From Bidens hawaiensis (Eukaryota > Streptophyta > Magnoliopsida > Asterales > Asteraceae): a stretch of DNA of 64,000 nucleotides. Below the pieces are notes generated by a model. The model did no database searches. It saw nothing but the letters and a program-made list of their open reading frames with translations, and was not told where the DNA came from. The stretch spans positions 186,001-250,000 of the forward strand of contig JAIQDT010003007.1 in assembly GCA_021521415.1 (NCBI GenBank), read 5' to 3'. The translations under genes were made by a program, and so were the position numbers. This document shows positions 34,190 to 46,974 of this stretch, piece by piece; positions within the stretch are counted from its first letter, which is position 1; each line of letters begins with the position of its first letter.

Positions 34190-34720
34190 TTGTAATCGAG
34201 AGTTATTGTAATTGAGTTAATTTTATAATCGTTTGGCTTATTGCAATCGAATACAACAATGTAATCGAGTGTCACTTTTGTATGCGATCTTTTATGATGT
34301 ATTCGAGTCATGTTCATGTAACCAAATATACATTGTGATCGAGTCTTAATTGTAATTGATTGTACATTGTATATGAGTTTTAATGTAACCGAATGCCACC
34401 AATGTATTCGAGTTTATCCCGTGTATTCGAGTCCTCACTTGTAATCGAGTACGTAATTGTATTCGAGTCACGGTTGTATACGAAAATATGGCATTGTATT
34501 CGAGTATAAGGATGTATGCGAGTTCAGGCCTTGTAAGCTAATATATGTGTATTCGATTATCATATTGTAATCGATCCCTTAGATTTTGATCGAATATCAC
34601 CTTGTATGCGACTTAACCAAGGTAATCGAAAACCACATTGTACGCGAACAGGCCCAATGTAATCGACTTGGACATTGTAAGCGAGTAAGGGCTCTGTAAT
34701 CAAAGGGGCTGCTGTCTTTG
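34190..34720. repeat. Degenerate GTAATCGAGT / GTATTCGAGT array, copy 3
   Basis: About 25-30 units built on TGTAATCGAGT, TGTATTCGAGT or TGTATGCGA, spaced about 15-25 bp for over 500 bp. Same LTR position as the arrays at 3740 and 5745, with a third unit type. Confidence 0.85.
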
Positions 34721-35615
34721 GTTCGTTTTATCATCCTTAACGTACGTCTCGTGACCTTAACTCATTTATTATGGTTCGGCATTAACCACGAACGCTCCCT
34801 TAACCATTATTGGTCCAAACTTACCCCAGTGACCAATAAGCTTAAGTCTTTATGGCTAAAAACGGTAAATTTAGATTTAGGGTTTCTTTTCGAGCCGTTC
34901 ATAACCATAAGTTCATTAAGTCCATTTTAATCTTCAATTTTGTTACTTTATGGTTCGTTTATACCCGATCTACTCTATGTTTAAGTTTCATGACAAGCCG
35001 ACTTCATTTACCCGCCCTTTACAAAAACCGAACACTACTCATTTAACCCGAAATGAAACAACTAACCCGTTTATTATCAAGTTCATTACTTTATCAATAA
35101 TCATGACCCGATCTATCATCCTACCAATTTTCATGTAAATCTGTACATGAAAAGTAAGCCTTTTTAGCAAAAACGTACCTTTGAGGTTTTTGTCTAAAAT
35201 CACTCGAGAGGCTCAAAACCATATCAAACGAACTCCGATTTGAGTGATTAAAGTGGCCACGGAACCGTCTTGTCCCGATCTACAAACCCATCATCTCACC
35301 TTCGCCGAAAACAGCTGCTAGAGCCGCCGAAAAAGCTAAACAGTCGCCGAAATCTTTATTTTTGAGCTGCTACGGTTTTGCTGATAAAAACCGGACTTGC
35401 CGAACTTTGATCGAAGATTTGATCAGTATTCATATATATATATCTTGAACATTCCGTTAAAATTTGAGACCGATCCGACGGTCAGATCTCTGGGAATATT
35501 TGTGTCTTTGTGGGTGGTTTTCTCAAAAACGCGAATTGGAGAAATGTGTGTTTTTGATGGTGTAGGCTATGGTGTAGAGATGTATGAAAATGTAAAGGAT
35601 TAGGGTTTTAAGTGG

Positions 35616-35623
35616 TATTTATA
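35616..35623 (-). promoter_or_regulatory. TATA box, family-A copy 3
   Basis: Minus strand GGGAGTATAAATACCAC, the same block as at 3142-3158. Confidence 0.55.
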
Positions 35624-35802
35624 CTCCCTTAAGCTCATGGACCTTAGGCACATCTTTTCTTTTTGGTCCATAATTAATTACATCTAATTAGCCTACTTAT
35701 CCTTCCATCTTTATTATTTTATTATTCCTCTACTAACTCAAGTAAACTTTTCCAAAATAAATAATATATTAAATATTATTCTTAGAAATTTGGGGATGTT
35801 AT

Positions 35803-36090
35803 AAGCTTATTCGCCCGTATAAGCTTATAAAGTGCCTTAAACTTATACGTTGGCACTGTTCATCTATATATAGGGCTTTCATGTTTAGATTTCACAACAG
35901 TTGTGACAGTTATTCAGTTTTGTACTCTCATTGTTATATCAATATAAGTGAATATTAAGAGTGATTGTGTTGTGACTTCTTTATGATATAATTCCACTAT
36001 ATCGTATCGTATAGTAAATATAAACAAATCGGTCCTAATCATTACGATTTAACGTACATGATGTTTAACATGATCAGGATCATGTTCCTA
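35803..36090 (+). mobile_element. 3' LTR of nested Copia, right piece
   Basis: ATAAGCTTATTCGCCCG to CATGTTCCTA, collinear with 21255-21535. The last bases (CA) and the expected target duplication are missing. TA on both sides suggests a 9-bp deletion. Confidence 0.85.
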
Positions 36091-37143
36091 TGGAACGACT
36101 GATCTAGCAATCACTGATTATGATTTGACTAAGAAGTTACTATCATCTCTTTCCGGTGAATGGTACAATGCTAGCAAATATATTAAAGAAAAGGCAAATT
36201 TCCCTCAGTTGAAGCTAGATAATGTCATTTGCTTTTTGCAAGCAACTGAACATGAGATTATCGAAAACAACATGATCAAATACGACAGACCAAGCTTTCA
36301 GGTGACAAATGCTCTCATTGAACCAATGGGAAATCTGTCCACAAAGAATCAACAACAGATCCCAACCATTGAAGAGCCAAATGAATATGGTGGTGACACA
36401 CCAAGGGGTTTTTTTGCTGGCAATGTAAACAATCAAGGTAGACAATCCAGGTTTAATGTCCAATTGATTGATGATCATAATACATCCTCTATGTCCAGTG
36501 GACATGCTCCTCTTAGTGGTGGAAATGTAAATCAAGGAAGTGAATATCAATCCATATTCTCAATGTTCACCGAGTCATACAATGCATTTGTGGCTTAGAA
36601 TCTGATTCACACCAGTGTGGTTCAAGAAGATTTGGAGAAAATCGATGCAGTTGACTTAGAAGACATGGATTTGTAATGGCAGGCTGCTATTCTAGCCTTG
36701 AGAAGCAAAATATTGTTTAATAGAACTGGAAGATCTCTTGTGTCTGGTCCTAATGATAGGATAGGTTTTGATAAATCAAAAGCAATTTGTTACAACTGTC
36801 AACAACCAGGACACTTTGCTAGGGAATGCAATCAACCTAAAAACGTTCAAAACAATCCGTTTGCTCAACCTAGAAATCAGTATCAGTACCAAAACCAGAA
36901 TCAAGGCTAGCAGAGCAACTTCAACAACAACTACAACAACCATAGAATCATCAACAAGTAATCCCCTAACATCAAAACTTTCAAAGAAATAATCAGAACC
37001 CTCCACAAGCTCCTGCAAACCCTAACAGAAACAATGTTAACCAACCAAGAAACCAAGGGAATGTTGCATTAGTTGCTCAACAACAACAAGAAGATAATTT
37101 TGATTAGAGCAATCATGCCAGTGAAACTGAAAAAGAAAATGTA
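36091..37143 (+). pseudogene. Copia Gag, C-terminal part with zinc knuckle (outer element)
   Basis: Gag resumes with TTDLAITDYDLTKKLLSSL and SGEWYNASKYIKEK, continuing the fragment that ends at 21122. A zinc knuckle at about 36787-36830 reads CYNCQQPGHFARECNQ, a complete CX2CX4HX4C for RNA binding. A glutamine/asparagine-rich stretch follows and runs into the duplicated region at about 36925. Stops at 36598, 36676 and 36908 break it. Confidence 0.85.
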
Positions 37144-39100
37144 GCATTCATGGCTAAAATGGATAATGAAGTTGAATCCTCTTCATCTCATGTACATTCA
37201 AATTTCTCAAAGCTTGAATTACTTGAGTTGAATGAATCTCTGAGAATGACATTTTTTAAGCTACAAAAAGAATGTTTCAACAAGCAAAGTATGATAAATG
37301 TGTATGAAGCAAGTGACATGACTTATGTGGAAAGAATCAAAAGTTTAGAACAAGATTGTATGGATAACTAAATAGTATAGTCCAGGTATGTCACTGAAAT
37401 AGATGGATTGAAGAAGATTTTTCTTGATGAAAAGTTAAAGAACACTACACTTCAAGTTGAAATGATTTCCTGAAAAATTTAGTTTCAACTGAAACATTTT
37501 TGGGAAGCTAAACAAGATCAAGGAGGAAGATAAATACAAGGTTTTTCCTCCACCTTTCAATGACAATTACTCATTGAAGCTTGATAAGGAGAAGAGAGAG
37601 ACCTACCTTGATCATTTTAGAGAAGATTTTAAAGAAAAGAAAGATTTTATTGAAAGATATAGGTTGGTTGAAGTAAGTGACAAGGGTGATTTTGTGATGA
37701 AAGAGGAGAAGTATGGTGAAATTTCTGTTGGTATACAAGTGTCTGAAGATGATTTTGCTGAAGACTATTTGAACGAAGATGACTTAAGTGACTCTAGTGA
37801 TCAATGTTCAAGTGACAATGGTTCAAAGGATAAAAGAAAAGGCCAGTCAAGCCCACCAAGCAAGATTCCTATACTACCAAAGATCACACCTAAGATGAGA
37901 AAACATCATGAACAGATGAGAAGGGAACATGTGTCATTTGACAAATGTGGTGGATTAAAAGAAAAATATAATGCAGTAAAGCCTCCAAGCAAAGAAGCAT
38001 TAAAGCAGAAAAAGGTTAAGAACAAGAAGAAAGACTGAAGAAATTGTAAACAATGATCAGTTAATTCATGTATACCCTATTTTCTCAAATCAAGAATTAT
38101 TTGATGTTGGAGAAGTAGAAAGTGTGGAAGGATATGAAAGAAGACAATCAAGGTTTGGAGACAACTCAGATGATGTATTAATCAATATGGAAAGAATAAT
38201 CTTTGTCAAAAGTTCAGTTGAAAGACAAGACCTCAAGATTGAAGAATTTGTACCTTTCTCAATGGATTTTGATGGTATCAAAACTCAAAAGACCATTGGA
38301 ATTGAACCCCTAAGACCAAGTGAAAGATTTAAAAAGGGGAAGTCAAGTGAGAGATTCAAAGGAAAAGTTTGGTGAAAGCATTGTGATGTGTATGGACATC
38401 ATAGTGACTCTTGTCATGAAAGATTTACATTCAAACCATTTCATGTTCCAGATACAACCAAGTTTGGGCAAGTTTTTGGTCTTTACAAGAAGAATTATGA
38501 TGAATATTTGGACAAGGGAAAGAAGTCATCAGTTGATACTGAAAGAAGGAATGAAGAAAATAGCCAAAAGAAAACTAAGGTTATTGACAAGAAAGAAAAG
38601 AAAGTAATTGAAGAGAAAAAGGCTCCAAAGATCAAACAACCTATCAGAATAAATCCTGATAAGGCTGTTAAAAATGTGAATTGTGTTGACCATGGGAAGT
38701 CAACAAAGGGTGATGAAAAAGCTAAAAGAGAAATGGTTTGGAGAAAGAAATCAAGAGAGTTGCACGGTGATGAAAAATTTCTATTGAAACATGGGTTTGA
38801 ACCTCAAGTATTTCTTTGGAAACCAAGAAATGAAACAAAAGTGACATGTGAAACAGTAATAACAAATGTGAAGAGAGAGTTTGTAATTGAGGAATGCACT
38901 AGCATAGTTCCATATGTGGGAAGATCATATGAAATTGGCTATGATTTAGATGATTCTGATGCATCTTGTGAAATTGTTTATGAAGATCCCAAACCTAATG
39001 CAACAACTAATAATGTTGATGATGATTTGCAAGCTGTTTCAGCTTGTGTTTCATCCCTTAATTGGTCCTTTTCTTTGATTTGTGTAGGAACAATCCACAC
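37144..39100 (+). pseudogene. Gag tail with coiled coil and second zinc knuckle, copy 1
   Basis: 37150-37371 has a leucine-rich helix (FSKLELLELNESLRMTFFKL). 37574-38038 is charged (YLNEDDLSDSSDQCSSDNGS, then a lysine-rich end). 38388-39110 begins HCDVYGHHSDSC: a second CX2CX4HX4C knuckle whose first cysteine is now a stop at 38372. Then come KKEKKVIEEKKAPKIKQP and acidic LDDSDASCEIVYEDPK. This long extension between Gag and protease occurs in some large plant Copia lineages. Function unknown. Dead. Confidence 0.7.
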
Positions 39101-40078
39101 CAATCAATGATATATGGTATATGGACAGTGGATGTTCCAGGCACATGACATGTGAGAAGAGGTCACTATTGAACTATGAATAGAAGTTTGAAGGACCTGT
39201 TGCATTTGGGAGTGATGAAAATGGAGGGAAGATTTTGGGGAAATGTATTCTAACCAATGGCAAAGTGTCATTTGACAGTGAGTTTTATGTGGAAGGATTA
39301 CAATATATCTTTTAAGCATCTCACAAATGTGTGATAAAGGTTATAAGGTAGGATTTGATGATTCTCATTATTTCATCCTCGAACTTGAATTTGTAATCCC
39401 TCCTGACATGATTATGATAATGGCTCCTAGAAATGGAAACTTGTATGAATAGAAGATTAAGGATGCAGTTTCTAGGGGTGGAACTTATTTTGTGTCAAAG
39501 GCCACTGAAAATGAAACTAAATTGTGGCATAGAATGCTTTGTCATGTTAATTTGAAGAAAATGAAACAAATGCATTTCATGTCAAAAAGGTACGCAGCAC
39601 AAGTCATCTCACAAAGCAAAACTAATAAACTCAATTGAATATGTACTGGAAATGCTTCATATGGATATCTTTGGTCCTTTAAGTGTTCCTAGTATAGGGA
39701 AGAAAAGGTATTTCTTGGTGATCATTGATGATTTTTCAAGATATACGTGGGTTTATTTTATGAATTCCAAGGATGAAGCTATTGAATTGATTAAGAGTTG
39801 TGTTACAATGATTCATAACCAACTGGATGTGAGGGTGAAAGTAATGAGAAGTGACAATGGAACTGAGATAAAAAATGGGGTGATGAATGAATTTTGCCTT
39901 GCAAAAAAAAATTCTACAACAATTCAGTGCCCCTAGAACTTATGAACAAAATGGTGTAGCTGAAAGAAGAAACAGGACACTCATTGAAGCTGCGAGGACC
40001 ATGTTAGCAGTGCTTATTTGCCTGTTACACTTTGGGCAGAAGCTATCAACACTGCTTGTTATGTTGAGAAAAGGGTTC
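39101..40078 (+). pseudogene. Protease and partial integrase, duplication copy 1
   Basis: WTVDVPGT-type out-of-frame reading hides the protease core MDSGCSRHMTCEKRS at about 39120-39160. The pre-integrase block follows. 39652-39936 holds MLHMDIFGPLSVPSIGKK, then DDFSRYTWVYFMN and MRSDNGTE of the integrase core. A shift in AAAAAAAATT (39902) precedes ERRNRTLIEAARTM. Integrase is cut at 40080 by the duplication junction. The HHCC finger lost its second half in a deletion, as in copy 2. Confidence 0.8.
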
Positions 40079-40090
40079 TTCAACAACAAC

Positions 40091-43000
40091 TACAACAACC
40101 AACAACCATAGAATCATCAACAAGTAATCCCCCAACATCAAAACTTTCAAAGAAATAATCAGAACCCTCCACAAGCTCCTGCAAACCCTAACAGAAACAA
40201 TGTTAACCAACCAAGAAACCAAGGGAATGTTGCATTAGTTGCTCAACAACAACAAGAAGATAATTTTGATTAGAGCAATCATGCCAGTGAAACTGAAAAA
40301 GAAAATGTAGCATTCATGGCTAAAATGGATAATGAAGCTGAATCCTCTTCATCTCATGTACATTCAAATTTCTCAAAGCTTGAATTACTTGAGTTGAATG
40401 AATCTCTGAGAATGACATTTTTTAAGCTACAAAAAGAATGTTTCAACAAGCAAAGTATGATAAATGTGTATGAAGCAAGTGACATGACTTATGTGGAAAG
40501 AATCAAAAGTTTAGAACAAGATTGTATGGATAACTAAATAGTATAGTCCAGGAATGTCACTGAAATAGATGGATTGAAGAAGATTTTTCTTGATGAAAAG
40601 TTAAAGAACACTACACTTCAAGTTGAAATGATTTCCTGAAAAATTTAGTTTCAACTGAAACATTTTTGGGAAGCTAAACAAGATCAAGGAGGAAGATAAA
40701 TACAAGGTTTTTCCTCCACCTTTCAATGACAATTACTCATTGAAGCTTGATGAGGAGAAGAGAGAGACCTACCTTGATCATTTTAGAGAAGATTTTAAAG
40801 AAAAGAAAGATTTTATTGAAAGATATAGGTTGGTTGAAGTAAGTGACAAGGGTGATTTTGTGATGAAAGAGGAGAAGTATGGTGAAATTTCTGTTGGTAT
40901 ACAAGTGTCTGAAGATGATTTTGCTGAAGACTATTTGAACGAAGATGACTTAAGTGACTCTAGTGATCAATGTTCAAGTGACAATGGTTCAAAGGATAAA
41001 AGAAAAGGCCAGTCAAGCCCACCAAGCAAGATTCCTATACTACCAAAGATCACACCTAAGATGAGAAAACATCATGAACAGATGAGAAGGGAACATGTGT
41101 CATTTGACAAATGTGGTGGATTAAAAGAAAAATATAATGCAGTAAAGCCTCCAAGCAAAGAAGCATTAAAGCAGAAAAAGGTTAAGAACAAGAAGAAAGA
41201 CTGAAGAAATTGTAAACAATGATCAGTTAATTCATGTATACCCTATTTTCTCAAATCAAGAATTATTTGATGTTGGAGAAGTAAAAAGTGTGGAAGGATA
41301 TGAAAGAAGACAATCAAGGTTTGGAGACAACTCAGATGATGTATTAATCAATATGGAAAGAATAATCTTTGTCAAAAGTTCAGTTGAAAGACAAGACCTC
41401 AAGATTGAAGAATTTGTACCTTTCTCAATGGATTTTGATGGTATCAAAACTCAAAAGACCATTGGAATTGAACCCCTAAGACCAAGTGAAAGATTTAAAA
41501 AGGGGAAGTCAAGTGAGAGATTCAAAGGAAAAGTTTGGTGAAAGCATTGTGATGTGTATGGACATCATAGTGACTCTTGTCATGAAAGATTTACATTCAA
41601 ACCATTTCATGTTCCAGATACAACCAAGTTTGGGCAAGTTTTTGGTCTTTACAAGAAGAATTATGATGAATATTTGGACAAGGGAAAGAAGTCATCAGTT
41701 GATACTGAAAGAAGGAATGAAGAAAATAGCCAAAAGAAAACTAAGGTTATTGACAAGAAAGAAAAGAAAGTAATTGAAGAGAAAAAGGCTCCAAAGATCA
41801 AACAACCTATCAGAATAAATCCTGATAAGGCTGTTAAAAATGTGAATTGTGTTGACCATGGGAAGTCAACAAAGGGTGATGAAAAAGCTAAAAGAGAAAT
41901 GGTTTGGAGAAAGAAATCAAGAGAGTTGCACGGTGATGAAAAATTTCTATTGAAACATGGGTTTGAACCTCAAGTATTTCTTTGGAAACCAAGAAATGAA
42001 ACAAAAGTGACATGTGAAACAGTAATAACAAATGTGAAGAGAGAGTTTGTAATTGAGGAATGCACTAGCATAGTTCCATATGTGGGAAGATCATATGAAA
42101 TTGGCTATGATTTAGATGATTCTGATGCATCTTGTGAAATTGTTTATGAAGATCCCAAACCTAATGCAACAACTAATAATGTTGATGATGATTTGCAAGC
42201 TGTTTCAGCTTGTGTTTCATCCCTTAATTGGTCCTTTTCTTTGATTTGTGTAGGAACAATCCACACCAATCAATGATATATGGTATATGGACAGTGGATG
42301 TTCCAGGCACATGACATGTGAGAAGAGGTCACTATTGAACTATGAATAGAAGTTTGAAGGACCTGTTGCATTTGGGAGTGATGAAAATGGAGGGAAGATT
42401 TTGGGGAAATGTATTCTAACCAATGGCAAAGTGTCATTTGACAATGAGTTTTATGTGGAAGGATTACAATATAACCTTTTAAGCATCTCACAAATGTGTG
42501 ATAAAGGTTATAAGGTAGGATTTGATGATTCTCATTATTTCATCCTCGAACTTGAATTTGTAATCCCTCCTGACATGATTATGATAATGGCTCCTAGAAA
42601 TGGAAACTTGTATGAATAGAAGATTAAGGATGCAGTTTCTAGGGGTGGAACTTATTTTGTGTCAAAGGCCACTGAAAATGAAACTAAATTGTGGCATAGA
42701 ATGCTTTGTCATGTTAATTTGAAGAAAATGAAACAAATGCATTTCATGTCAAAAAGGTACGCAGCACAAGTCATCTCACAAAGCAAAACTAATAAACTCA
42801 ATTGAATATGTACTGGAAATGCTTCATATGGATATCTTTGGTCCTTTAAGTGTTCCTAGTATAGGGAAGAAAAGGTATTTCTTGGTGATCATTGATGATT
42901 TTTCAAGATATACGTGGGTTTATTTTATGAATTCCAAGGATGAAGCTATTGAATTGATTAAGAGTTGTGTTACAATGATTCATAACCAACTGGATGTGAG

Positions 43001-43247
43001 GGTGAAAGTAATGAGAAGTGACAATGGAACTGAGATAAAAAATGGGGTGATGAATGAATTTTGCCTTGCAAAAAAAAATTCTACAACAATTCAGTGCCCC
43101 TAGAACTTATGAACAAAATGGTGTAGCTGAAAGAAGAAACAGGACACTCATTGAAGCTGCGAGGACCATGTTAGCAGTGCTTATTTGCCTGTTACACTTT
43201 GGGCAGAAGCTATCAACACTGCTTGTTATGTTCAGAAAAGGGTTCTT
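40091..43247 (+). repeat. Tandem duplication inside the outer Copia, copy 2
   Basis: Second copy; its right end continues into normal integrase sequence, so the ancestral order can be read here. Confidence 0.95.
40310..42266 (+). pseudogene. Gag tail with coiled coil and second zinc knuckle, copy 2
   Basis: Duplicate of 37144-39100 with the same stops and only isolated base changes (for example V to A after MAKMDNE, K to E in MKLDE). It gives no separate function. Confidence 0.75.
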
Positions 43248-43660
43248 CTCAACAAAATTCAATACAAGACTCCTTATGAGATTTTGTTCAAAAGAAAACC
43301 CTACATCAAGTTTCTCAAGCATTTTGGATGCAAGTGCTCACTGTTATATACCAAAGACTACCTAAACAAATTTCAATCAGAATCTTTAGATTGTTTCTTT
43401 ATTGTGTATTCAACACACTCAAAGGCGTATAGAGTATATGTGAAGGATCACTTGAGTGTGATTGAATCTTCTGATGTGATATTCAATAAAAACCAGTTCC
43501 ATACAGTTGATGGAGCATCCTGGTTATTTGATCTTGAGAAGTTAATCAAGTCTTTCAAAATTATCCTGAAGACTTTGATGAAACTTTGTATAGAACAAGT
43601 GTCTAAGAAGAAAAGTCAGAAAAGAAGGTTGATTTGGACAAGTTGTGGTTAAAGATTGCT
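42267..43660 (+). pseudogene. Protease and integrase, duplication copy 2 (ancestral order)
   Basis: Protease core at about 42285-42325, LLSISQMCDKGYKVGFDD at about 42475, integrase D at 42819-42840 (HMDIFGP), second D in RSDNGTE (about 43020), and the E block ERRNRTLIEAARTM after the same frameshift. 43185-43652 continues with AINTACYVQKRVLLNK, YEILFKRKPYIKFLKHFGCK and FDLEKL. DDE residues can all be found, but in broken frames. Confidence 0.85.
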
Positions 43661-45701
43661 GACAAAAATGTTGAATACCCTTTAACAAGAATGCTTCTAT
43701 TCATGAAGAAGAAGGTGAGCTGACTGACAATCTTGAGCAACCACCTGTTCAAGAAGATCCTATCATGAATGGTGAGAAAACTAATGATCAAAATGATCAA
43801 GAGCAAGCTGTCAACAATGAAGTGCAACCTAATGATCTGTTTGTTCAAGAGAAAAATGAAAAGACAACCAGACTTCGAAACTTTATTCCAAAGTTTGAGC
43901 ATTGAAAACAATGTTGCTTCAACTTCACAATAGTTTGCTAAAGAATCAACTGAATTTCATGATGTAACTACTAATTTGATCATTAAGGAACCTGATCTCA
44001 ATGACACTAATCTTGACTCAAATGTGTCTACTGATCTAGTTGTGCAAACTTCCTTTGTTGAAATAAATCATCCACCTGAAAACATCATTGGGGACATTAA
44101 TGAAAGAGTTACAATAAGTGCATCTGAATCTGCAAACATCTGTTTGTACTCATGCTTACTATCCCAAGTTGAACTCAAAAACATTGTTCAAGCCTTAAAA
44201 GACAACAGTTTGGTTGAAGAAATGCAAGAGGAGTTGGCTCAATTCAGAGATCTGCAAGTGTGGGAACTTGTAGATAAGCCAAGAAATAAGTATGCCATTG
44301 GAATCAAATGGGTTTTCAGAAACAAAAGGGATGAGAGAGGGATTCCTATATAGAACAAAGCAAGACTAGTTGCACTAGGATGCTTACAAGAAGAAGGTAT
44401 TGAGTTTGAGGAAGTGTTTGCACCTGTATCAAGGCTAGAAGCAATCAGAATCTTCTTAGCTTATGCTACTTCTAAGAATATTAAAGTATTCCAACTGGAT
44501 GTTAAATCTATTTTCTTGAATGGAAAGATTGAAGAGGAGGTGTATGTGGCTCAACCTCCAGGTTTTGAGGATCCTGATTTTCCAAATAGATTCTACAAGT
44601 TGAACGAAGCTCTATGTGGATTAAATCAAGCTCCAAGAGCTTGGTATGATGAGTTGTCAAGCCACTTGTTTGTGAATGGTTTACAAAGGGAGAAATTGAC
44701 AAAACACTATTCTACAAGAGGAGAGGAAGAGATTTACTCCTTCTACAAGTGTATGTAGATGACATCATCATTGGGTCTACCAATGAACAAATGTGCTTGG
44801 AATTTGAAGAAGTCATGAAATCAAAATACTGCATAAGCTCTATGGGTGATATGAATTTCTTTCTAGGATTGCAAGTTCAATAAAAGAAGGATGGTATATT
44901 CATTTATCAATCAAAGTATGTGCAGGACATTGTGAACAAGTTCAAATGTCAAGATCTCAATACTGCTTCAACTCCAATGGACACCCATGGAAAGATGATT
45001 GCAGATGAAAAAGGAGAGCATGTTGATGAACATGAATACAAAGCAAAAATTGGATCTCTAATGTACATGACTGCTTCAAGGCCTGATATCATGTTTGTTG
45101 TCAGTGTTTGTGCAAGATTCCAATCAAGTCCAAAGATGTATCATATGACTGATATCAAGAGGATTATTAGATACTTGAAAGGGAAACCTGATTTGGGGAT
45201 ATGGTATCCAAAGAACCATGCCTTTGATCTGTTTGCTTATACTGACAGTGAATATGATGGCTGCAACATGAGTAGGAAGTCTATACCTGGTGGATGCCAA
45301 TTTTTGGGAGACAGGCTGGTGTCATGGCAATGCAAAAGTAAACTAATGTGTCTATTTCGACTACTGAAGCTGAGTACATTGTTGCATCTGCCTGCTGTGC
45401 ACAAGTCCTTTCAATTCAAAATCAAATGTTGGACTATGGTTTGAATTTCTTGAACACTCCTATTTTTATTGACAATACTGATGTTTTGTTCATAGTTAGG
45501 AACCTAGTCCAACACTCTAAGACCAAGCACATTGAAATCAGACATCATTTCATTAGAGATTGTAGTGAGAAAGGACTGGTTGAAATGAAAAGAGTTGATA
45601 CTAGTGACAATTTGGCTGACCTATTCACCAAGCCACTAGATAAAACCAGATTCCACTTTCTCTTGAAAGCATTGGGAATGATCAACTCTGATGAAGTCTG
45701 A
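43661..45701 (+). pseudogene. Reverse transcriptase and RNase H (outer Copia)
   Basis: 43976-44353 has MQEELAQFRDLQVWELV and KYAIGIKWVFRNK and ends at a stop. 44414-44758 has [38 protein letters not shown] and [24 protein letters not shown] follows in another frame (about 44750). 44920-45444 and 45348-45701 give RNase H: LMYMTASRPDIMFVVSVCAR, AYTDSEYDGCN, SISTTEAEYIVASACCAQ, then the tail LADLFTKPLDKTRFHFLLKA. Better preserved than the nested copy, but at least four lesions. Confidence 0.9.
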
Positions 45702-46974
45702 TTAATTATGTGTTCTCATTGTGCTAACTGATTATCTTTGATGGTATTGGGAGTGAAAGTTGTGATGATTTGCTTGTTTATGTGAATGGTATTTGCTTAT
45801 GTGCTTTGAATGACAATTTGTGTGACTTAGGTTTCTTTGATACTTAGGTTTGTTTAAGTGAGTACTGATAATGTCTTAAGAAGTGTGTTTGAATATGATC
45901 TGAAATGATAATTTTGTGTACGTATATGATATTTTTTATTGTTTGGATAATCTAAACTAACGATGTGATTAGGATAGGATAGCCTTTGCATAATCTGTCT
46001 TGGATGTACATTATGATGAGTCTGCTTGTGTTAAATGTGTCATTCATGTGCTGATTATTCATGAATATATTACCTACTACTTGTGTCAAAACTGAGTTTT
46101 TTGTGTCAAACTTGTATGCTCAAATGAATATTTTGCAAAGGAAGTTTTTTCAAGAAAATAGTTTTTGACAAAGTGTGCAAGTTGTATGGTGCTGGGATAT
46201 GATAAGATTATGCAGTTCAAAGCTTTAAAGAAGCTTAACAGGTTTTCAATGAAAATTGATCCAACCTTTTGGGAAATCATAGTACATTGATTATTTATGC
46301 CAATCGTATGGTTTTAATAGGCTAAAAAGACAACTGGTACAGTCATTAATATGAATGGTTTATTTCCATGATGTGTAAAAACTGAGGTGATATAACATAG
46401 AGAAATGTTAAACTTAATGTTGAGATACATTGTTAAATATGCATGTTTCAAGATAAATCTCTCCGAATGATAGGCAAAAAAATGATTACCCAGTCATATA
46501 CGAGCATGTTGGTATTTGGTTACCAAAATGATGCATGTTATATATATGACAAAGAACAAATGTGAACAAAAATTTTATTTTCAACCAAAAGTTGATCTAT
46601 GTTCACAAATTCTAAAAGAAAATCCAAACATGAGGGTTGATTTTAGAATTACAGAGATGGGGACATAAAAATAAGTCCTAATACATCTTGAATCAAAGGC
46701 ATGTAAGTCCGAACTGCGTGGCATGTAAGTCCAACGTTCAACCTCAATACGTTTGATGTTTAGAAAAGAAAATTTCAATAAATTTAAATGTTCTGTCATA
46801 AAAATATTTTGACCAAATATCAGGGGGTTGAAGTCAAATTGGGGTGACATGGGGAAAGACAAATAATCTTTGAGAAGAGATATGGGACATCATAGTACAA
46901 TAAGTGTTATCCATTTTTGTATTATGCAAACTAAACAGTTCCTTTTTTAGAAAGAAATTTTGTTCAAGTAAGCA
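45702..46974. other. Spacer after RNase H, outer Copia
   Basis: AT-rich, no coding signal. ATCATAGTACA occurs twice (46274, 46888), once followed by TTGATT as in the spacer of the nested element. Confidence 0.5.

Larger units (their letters stand above)
32913..35802 (-). mobile_element. Family-A LTR, copy 3 (truncated at its 3' end)
   Basis: Minus strand starts TATAACATCCCCAAATTTC at 35802 and follows copies 1 and 2: TATA block, GTACGTTT donor-like site, variable array, CCAGGTGAGTTTCTAGCCC, 33-bp minisatellite. It stops at sequence equal to about 7080 of copy 2, so roughly 640 bp of its end are gone. About 11 bp of the host LTR are also missing, which points to a deletion after insertion. 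Confidence 0.75.
36925..40080 (+). repeat. Tandem duplication inside the outer Copia, copy 1
   Basis: Collinear with 40091-43247 at an offset of 3166-3167. I noticed only about eight differences, one of them an indel (ATATATCTT against ATATAACCTT). Both copies contain the same premature stops. The junction lies in CAACAACAACTACAACAACC-type sequence that offers microhomology. Confidence 0.95.

Noticed and set aside
34190..34720. CRISPR-like array
   Set aside because: Units are short, degenerate and irregularly spaced, in a plant LTR.
43107..43322. Minus-strand frame over the integrase
   Set aside because: Shadow of the integrase reading; antisense to ERRNRTLIEAARTM.
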